DNA of 64,000 bases from assembly GCF_021018895.1 (NCBI RefSeq), contig NC_079364.1, positions 30,604,201 through 30,668,200 on the forward strand. Direction: 5' to 3'. Origin of the DNA: Seriola aureovittata (lineage: Eukaryota; Chordata; Actinopteri; Carangiformes; Carangidae). Below, piece after piece: positions 58,086 to 64,000 of the stretch (positions are counted from its first letter, which is position 1; each line of letters opens with the position of its first letter). Position numbers and translations under genes: made by a program. A model generated the notes under the pieces. That model was given only the letters and a program-made list of their open reading frames with translations, ran no database searches and was not told the DNA's origin.

Positions 58086-59039
58086 TTGATGTTTCAAATG
58101 TTGGTGATGTTGGAGCAATACAAACTCCACTGTAAGTTTTTCACATGATTGTCAGCTTTTTATAAGTCCCTGAATTAATGCTTTAAATATTGAGTGTTGA
58201 TGTTCAGTGTTGATCTGCACAGATTAGTATATATAGATATCTATAAATGAACAGAAGCACACTGACAAAAACACATTAAAGCTGTTGTGTACAAAAGAAA
58301 TGTTGTAATTTTCTTTCAGATTACTGATTAGAAGTAAGTTAAATAATAGAAGGTCAGACAAATGTGTTGTCCTGCTGAGGAGCTTGATGGAGGTCTGATT
58401 AAAAACAAACCAACTGTTTTAAGAGGAGGCACAAGACACGTTAGAGTCAACATTTTTGCTGTTCCAGTCTCTGCAATTTCCACAAGGGAAGAGGATGTTT
58501 GGTCTTGGTTCTCATGTCTGCTGTCTAAGGAACTATAAATACACACCTAGACACTTCCAGGTGAAAGGACGGGGCAATGCAAACACAGCTAGCCAGAGAG
58601 ACGGAGTATGGGAGAGTGAGGGAGGGGTAACGCAGCCAAATAAAAATCTATTGAGCTTAACAATGGTGTTATAAAAACGTACAGAGGTAGTGTTTAACAA
58701 TGTGGTAGGAAGACACGGGGGTAAATACCTCTGGGAATGATGGGGCTTGGCTCGGCATCAAAGCCTGGCAAGCACACAGCATTGTCTTTAAATTCACACC
58801 ATTGTCTCCTTTAAACACAAGCACACACACCTCTATACATATAAAATGATGATGTGGAGGGATATTTTTGGGCCTTAAAGCCCTTTTTGTTTTGTAATTG
58901 TGGATTCTGAGTCAGAGACACCACTATACAGCAGGAAGACATAGTACTGAGGAGCTGATATTAGACAGATGGAAAATATCAGAGAAGACCACTCGCATAT
59001 CTGTCTGTCTTAAATATGAAGCTTGGAGACAGGTTTGCT
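58086..59039. other. Non-coding stretch
   Basis: No gene or repeat family was recognised. A 72-codon plus frame at 58,456-58,674 has no domain. Confidence 0.45.
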
Positions 59040-59310
59040 AAACTGCGTCCAGCCAAGAAATATGCTGGTACATCAACCTCATAAAACCACAACACACAAG
59101 TTTTTCTAAGGATTAAACAAACTAAATATGACGTGTTAATTAGTGAGCTTTAGGGGTGCAAGCAGACATTTTTTTTACCTTTGAACAAAGCCAGGCTAGC
59201 TGCCTCACCCTGCTCTCAGTTCTTATTGTAAGCTAAGGTAAGCTACCCATCTCCTGGCTTCAGCTTCATATTTAACGGACACATGGGAGCCATCTTCTCA
59301 TCTAACTCTG
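59040..59310 (+). repeat. Family H dispersed repeat, copy 1
   Basis: In order: TAATTAGTGAGCTTTAGGGG, TTTGAACAAAGCCAGGCTAG, CTTCATATTTAACGGACACA and CATCTTCTCATCTAACTCTG. This is a familiar dispersed repeat of fish genomes. It preserves, uninterrupted, the ATCTTCTCATCT site that is split by a SINE in copy 2. Confidence 0.65.
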
Positions 59311-59751
59311 TGCAAGTGAATATATAGAAATATATATTGCTAAAACAACTATGTCACGTTTCAGCACCGGGTTAGGGCTCCTGTAACAGTGTTGATCCGC
59401 GATTGTGTGTTTATAAAACTTATCTCAGGGCTGCAGCTTCACTCTTTTATCCTTGAGCGCAGTGTAGCTGCAGTGTTTCTGGTTTAACAGCACTGTGCTA
59501 GACAGGTAACAGGTGTGTCTATAGTGTCTGCGCCCTGAAAGACGTTACAGCAGGAAAAGGGAATTAGTGAATTCACCCGGATGTTGTGTTTACGTCAATG
59601 CCGATCTGAGCCAGAGCCAATAAATACCTGGGTCTATTGCAGAGTCATTTGACACGGGAGTGAATGCCCATTGTACCCTCCTCTGTTGCCGACAAAAGCC
59701 CGATGTTAGCAGGTCTTAACAGATTTCTTGACCAGTGGAAAAGGGGCTAAA
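59311..59751. other. Non-coding stretch between repeats
   Basis: No recognised feature. It is moderately GC-rich at 59,430-59,600. Confidence 0.45.
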
Positions 59752-59905
59752 GTTCCAGAACTCCTGACGGCTGGTTTTCAGGCTCAGTTTCTGAATACAG
59801 GCTGTGTGCATTTCTCTGTGGACTGAGCGCTTTGATACTTTCACAGTATTAATAGACCTGCTTTATAATCAAACAACACATGGACATCTACCTTTATATC
59901 ATATA
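59752..59905 (+). repeat. Family B dispersed repeat, partial copy
   Basis: CCAGAACTCCTGACGGCTGG, TTTCTGAATACAGGCTGTG, TGGACTGAGCGCTTTGATAC and TTTCACAGTATTAATAGACC match 11,270-11,400 almost base for base, so this is a fairly close relative of the fullest copy. Confidence 0.75.
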
Positions 59906-60262
59906 GGCTAGGCTAACTGTCTCCTGGCACTTCATATCTAACACACAGATGAGTGAGAGTGGTATCAATCTTATTCGAGGTAGCTTCACTGAAGGCAACC
60001 TCTCTTTGACAGGAACGCCCTCTTCACATTCACACCTACAAGCCACTGTTGGCCACTGAGCACCACAGTGGCATTGATAAGGGTTGGATAAGTGCTGCTC
60101 TTTCACTTTTCCACCCAGATGTAATTCTGCCGGTCCAGGGATCAAACTGGCGACCTTCCAGTCACAGGCTTGCTCCTCTAACCTTTAGGCCACCACTGCC
60201 CCTCTTCTCATCTCTCTCTTGGCAAGACAGTGAATAATATTTCCCAAAATGTCAAACTATTC
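59906..60262 (+). repeat. Family H dispersed repeat, copy 2, split by a SINE
   Basis: The left part reads GGCTAACTGTCTCCTGGC ... GAGAGTGGTATCAATCTT. The right part resumes TCTTCTCATCTCTCTCTTGG and continues through AATATTTCCCAAAATGTCAA to AACTATTCATTCAAAGG. The two parts join seamlessly if the SINE at 59,973-60,202 and one TCTT are removed. Confidence 0.7.
59973..60202 (-). mobile_element. tRNA-derived SINE inserted in family H repeat
   Basis: On the minus strand it begins GGGGCAGTGGTGGCCTAAAG. TGGCCTAAAGG fits an RNA polymerase III A box, and about 35 bases on CCAGTTTGATCCC fits a B box. The body continues with TTATCCAACCCTTATCAATG and CACTGTGGTGCTCAGTGG. A TCTT duplication brackets it. SINEs of this kind are transcribed by Pol III and moved by LINE enzymes. 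The tRNA-like head would not fold as a true tRNA, so it is not annotated as one. Confidence 0.78.
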
Positions 60263-60734
60263 ATTCAAAGGAATCATGCTCCACAAGAGTTTACGGTATG
60301 TTGGGACCAGAAGATTCAGGTTCACTGCTGACATACATGCAAGCACCTGCAGAGTCACATCCAGTTCATACAGTAAGTCGTCACCAAGAACACAGGACAT
60401 GCTCCCAAAAGCCTCATTGAAAGGAGGATTATGTTCTAACATCCACCTCCTCCAGCTCAATGACCAGCACCAGAGCAGAGACGAGCTTTCAAAATAAATA
60501 AAATTGATATATGCATATATATGTGCATTGAAGTGCACAAATATCCGCTGAATAAAAAGACATTTGGCAGTAAATAAGACACATGAATATTTTCTCTCAG
60601 CCATTTTGCAAACCATACAGAAAATGCTCACAATATACCAAGACTGACGAGGTGTTGCCACGAACCTTTCAATAGTAACAGCAATAAAGTGCAGATTTAC
60701 GGCAAATGTTTTCATCGTTTCGCCTCTATCAGTG
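60263..60734. other. Non-coding stretch with a long chance frame
   Basis: A 152-codon minus frame at 60,257-60,715 begins inside the repeat edge and has no recognisable domain or conserved pattern. One opening of this length is expected by chance in a window of this size and base composition. Confidence 0.45.
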
Positions 60735-61075
60735 CCCCTGCTTCAAAATTAATTATTGATTAATCACTTTGCCTTTTAAGCAAAAATGCAGACCAGCAAT
60801 CACAAAAAATGATTATGCCCCCAAATCGCATTTATCTCGCCCATTCATTACTATTGTATTGACAAGAACCCAGTTGCTAATCGCCAAAACCAAAGAAATA
60901 AGCACTGTCAGCATTTCCGTTGATCGTGCTAAACCAGACATATACAACGAGATGTAAGTTAATGGATTGATCAGAGCGGGAGGCAGGGACGGCGAGGCTA
61001 ACCATGCAGAGGAAGGTGCATATGCATAATCATCAGTTTGCTTTAGTCTTAAGTCTACAGCGAAACAGCACTGAG
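60735..61075. promoter_or_regulatory. Candidate conserved non-coding block
   Basis: Repeat-free sequence rich in homeodomain-like cores: AAAATTAATTATTGATTAAT, CCCAAATCGCATTTATCTCG, GTTGCTAATCGCC and TTAATGGATTGATCAGAG. It lies next to another candidate at 61,130-61,700. No coding signal is seen. Confidence 0.38.
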
Positions 61076-61129
61076 ACACGATGACACAGATACTATGTGA
61101 GTGTGTGTGAGTGTGTGGGCATGTGCATG

Positions 61130-61700
61130 TGTGCCTACATATTGAAACTGCAGCTCAATTGCCAGTGCAGGCGGCCAGCAGTAAAAGGTCAAGGCAAAGT
61201 TTAGATGGCGTGTACCAAGGGCCTTAAGATATTCATAGCCAGCATTTTAGCCTGGAACATAATGAGATGGAACTGGTAAATATTTGCTGATGGCCTGAAA
61301 AATTCCAACCATGCTGGGAACCTATTTTGAATACAAAAGATGTCGGGGGAGGATGATAAGTGTGGATGGGTGGGGGTGGGGATCGGGGGTGTGGGGGGCG
61401 GGGGGAGAGGGTGCGGGCTGGGGTGGGGGGGGTGGCACTTGATAGCTAATTAGTACATTTGCCCAAATAATTAGAATGAGCGCTCATGGCTGATATCACA
61501 CAGGAGAGAGGTGTGTGTAGCATTCTGAATGGGGGAATCTGCATTTCATAGGCCGCTGGCTGCTTATAATCCCGCCCCCAGGGGCCTTTAATGGACATAT
61601 TTATCTTTGCTGCATATTGGTTATCTGTGATTAAGATTGGCAGGTTGATGCACCAATGAGTGTGCTCTTCCTAACAAGAGAAATCTCCACCTGAATCTGC
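61130..61700. promoter_or_regulatory. Candidate conserved non-coding block, strongest of the window
   Basis: Two repeat-free halves flank a G-rich patch. The left half has GGTCAAGGCAAAGTTTAGA, TAAGATATTCATAGCCAGC and GGTAAATATTTGCTGATGGC. The right half has GATAGCTAATTAGTACATTT, AAATAATTAGAATGAGCGC and CTTTAATGGACATATTTATC, then TGTGATTAAGATTGGC. These contain homeodomain, forkhead-like and nuclear-receptor half-site cores. The texture is that of vertebrate developmental enhancers. Conservation was not tested. Confidence 0.42.
61360..61436 (+). repeat. G-rich tract with strong G-quadruplex potential
   Basis: More than six runs of four or more G within 77 bases, for example GTGGGGGGCGGGGGGAGAGG and GGGTGGGGGGGGTGGC. 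It sits inside the candidate regulatory block. Confidence 0.8.
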
Positions 61701-61765
61701 TCCAAATAAAAATCCTATAGGTGCGAAAAGCGGATCCTCTGGCTGTGTAGTGGAAATGAATGAAA

Positions 61766-61803
61766 GTGTGCGTGTGTGTGTGTGTGTATGTGTGTGTGTG
61801 TGG
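61766..61803. repeat. (TG)n microsatellite, interrupted
   Basis: TG runs interrupted by CG and TA, followed by G-rich sequence to about 61,820. Confidence 0.94.
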
Positions 61804-64000
61804 GGTGGTGGGGTGGGGGTAAGATGCACTGAAAAACACAGCTGTGTATGAGCCTACACCCTCCCCACCTGTCACCAGGGCTGAAAGAGAGAGAGAGGTC
61901 CACGTGTCTTTTAACAGCGTCTGGAGACACACACATTACGCTGTGCAAATAGATACTCTGTCTCATTATCCTGTCCTTTAAGGAAAAGCCGAACACGGCT
62001 GTTTGTGGTACCCCTACTATTATTACCCCTTCACTTATAATTCATATACGGACAGTCGGGAAATAGAGGAAGATGGAGACGACAGGATGGAGGAAAGGGA
62101 AGAGAGGACTGGAGAGAGAGAAGAAGAAAAATCACTTAATTTGCCGAGTGCTCGGGATAAACGTGCAGAGCTTTGTGTTGGTGGCATTAATGCAGCTTGA
62201 CAGTAGATGCAGATCTTATGAGAACTTTACCATAATATAGTGGGAAAGTCTCGCCCTTCCATAGTGAGATCAGAGCTCAGAGACAGAGTAGGTGCTTGGC
62301 GACGGGTCGTGACCCAGGATTGTGTAGAGAGTAGTTTTTCTTCTGCGAGTGAGACATAACACATGGAGCTCACACAGGAAAACAAGATTAGAACAGGAGT
62401 TTAAATCTGAATTTATGACAAGATAAACAGGTCACTCTTATTAAAGCCATGTTAAACTGTTCTGACGTTCACTGCTGTTTAAGAAAAGATTTTCCAACAT
62501 AATGTGACACCAGAGCTTTGGCTAGATATGGGAATAGTACACTCCTGTCTGTTGCAACACTTGGTTTGTGATATATAAGTAACACAAGTAAACAAACTAA
62601 ACTCTATAGCATGAGTCTATGGTTGGGCTTTGAGACGATGGGCCCCTTGGTTCAGACACATAAAGGGCCCCCCTTTCATACATACTGCAGCAACACCACT
62701 GTTTTACATACTGTGTGTTTTTGGTGAAATTTCACTTAAATTGCCTGAAACTGAACTTTACTATTTTGTTCACAGGCTGCTGAAATCTGCAAAGCCGCCA
62801 AGATCCACGCTGACATTGCTCCCTATATATTATGATATAAATAATATTCATCATACTGTAGTGACCCTGTTTCACTGGCTCTTTATTTCGTTGACTGAAC
62901 AAAGGCTACAGTGGGCCGGAGCCAACGCCAAAACAACAAACCTACAGTAACTGGTTTTACAGCGTAATCTCAACACTACCAACTGACTTCAACAACTGTC
63001 CTGTAGGACTAGTTCCCGCTCCCTCCACTCTCCACCAATCACAGGTACGTGATCTCACACAAATCACTGTCATTGGTTGCTGCGATAACAGGATTCGCAG
63101 CCTGTAATCATAACACACATTCACTGACAACCTGGAAAACTCAGTCATTTCTACCGTCACTGAACACAACAGTAACAGTATAACATAACACTTACATTAA
63201 CATGTCGCCCAGTCTGTTACAACACTATGCACTGCAGTTTTCTGGTTGATGTGCATTTGTAGCAGACTGGCCCCCCCCCCCATGAAGAACACAATCATTT
63301 TCATGTTTCTATAGTTGTTCTAATTGAACTTTGAACCTTGAACATAAATTGATTTACTAGTAAGTTTAATGTAAGTTAACTGTACCCAAAGTCTGCACTG
63401 TCCCACTGTATTATGTAAGTATAATTAAACAAAAGTATAACAAAAATAATGATCAGATCAGACTCTGCAGGAGCAGAACACTCAATATTTAAGACCTTAG
63501 ATCTGGTTCAAATCAGGACATCCCTTCTTTTGAATGAGCCCTTTGACTTTCCCCAAAGAAATATTGATGACACACAGTTAATCAGGTCTAGCCTGTACCC
63601 TCTGAGCTGGTGCCAAGTACGTCCATTTGGCATTTAGTTCACGTGCTCGGGTCCAGATCGGGAGAGGAAAATGTGATTGGGATATCCCCATAGTTACTTC
63701 ATACAAAGACTGTGGTTTAGAGGCCTCCTGACCCCTCCAGCCCCTGAACATCAGGCAGTGATCCAAATACCAGCCTGATGTCCATCAGTAGATCATAAAA
63801 AACTGTTTAATGCGAAGTGAAGTAAGGCTCCTTCCGTTGCTCCAAACTCTGCACACAGAACACCTTAAATCAGCGATACATTATGGGTGCAAAGGGTGGT
63901 CACGCTAACTAATATACTGTGGATTATTTGGTGTTTGCCCCTTGTTGACACAGGAAATCAGAGAGCTGGAAGCAGAGAAAAGACAGATGAATGTTGTCTT
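61804..64000. other. Non-coding stretch to window end
   Basis: A purine-rich patch lies at 62,065-62,130 and a poly-C run at 63,271-63,281. Plus and minus frames of up to 106 codons have no recognisable domains. No further repeat family or gene was recognised. Confidence 0.45.

Noticed and set aside
59973..60202. tRNA gene on the minus strand from A-box and B-box matches
   Set aside because: The head does not show a complete cloverleaf, and the downstream body and target duplication identify a SINE.
60257..60715. 152-codon minus frame without simple repeats
   Set aside because: No recognisable domain. It overlaps the edge of the family H repeat. About one stop-free run of this length is expected by chance across six frames of a 64-kb window with this composition (rough estimate from stop-codon frequency).
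1..64000. Bacterial-type operons, defence systems or prophage
   Set aside because: Coding density, repeat content and transposon types are those of a vertebrate nuclear genome.

Overview
This window looks like non-coding nuclear DNA from a ray-finned fish, most likely a percomorph teleost (inference). It is AT-rich. It is dense in (CA)n/(TG)n, (AT)n and (GATA)n microsatellites. It carries many decayed Tc1/mariner, hAT, non-LTR and Ty3/gypsy-type remnants, tRNA-derived SINEs and short dispersed repeats of types common in teleosts. There is no bacterial-style gene packing. I found no intact host protein-coding gene, no convincing host exon, no rRNA and no functional tRNA. The window is best read as a large intron or an intergenic stretch. 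Most open frames are chance openings or frames running through dinucleotide repeats.

Layout. 0.1-0.7 kb holds three dispersed repeat fragments. 2.07-4.10 kb is a Tc1-like transposon on the minus strand, split by a second 1-kb insertion. 4.66-5.09, 14.91-15.29 and 37.93-38.33 kb are three same-orientation copies of one MITE-like family ('family C') with shared terminal inverted repeats. 8.8-9.1 kb is a hAT transposase tail. 11.07-11.43 kb is the best copy of another MITE-like family ('family B'), with fragments at 0.13 and 59.75 kb. 17.7-20.2 kb carries pieces of a dispersed repeat. 23.996-24.476 kb is a short non-autonomous Tc1-like element with both ends preserved. 25.7-27.2 kb has a 100-bp tandem duplication, a 'family E' repeat and a non-LTR-type tail.

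29.86-35.2 kb is a graveyard of retroelement and transposase pieces: an L1-type reverse-transcriptase YADD-box fragment, a Tc1 transposase C-terminus, a Ty3/gypsy-type integrase in two pieces and a hAT transposase C-terminus. 38.9-48.3 kb is rich in simple repeats and carries a SINE. 48.9-51.6 kb holds family F and a family E copy with another repeat nested in it. 57.5-58.1 kb carries a non-LTR endonuclease relic. 59.0-60.3 kb contains a SINE inserted in a dispersed repeat, with a related empty site 0.6 kb upstream.

Between the repeats lie repeat-free stretches with even composition and homeodomain-type cores (TAATTA, ATTA, TTTAT). The clearest are at 18.8-19.2, 39.6-40.4, 55.2-55.4, 60.7-61.1 and 61.1-61.7 kb. 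They are candidate conserved non-coding elements, but this cannot be decided without cross-species alignment. No novel multi-gene system is visible. The most informative signals are the nested insertions and the family C MITEs. All family identifications rest on recognising motifs and repeat sequence by eye; no database was searched.
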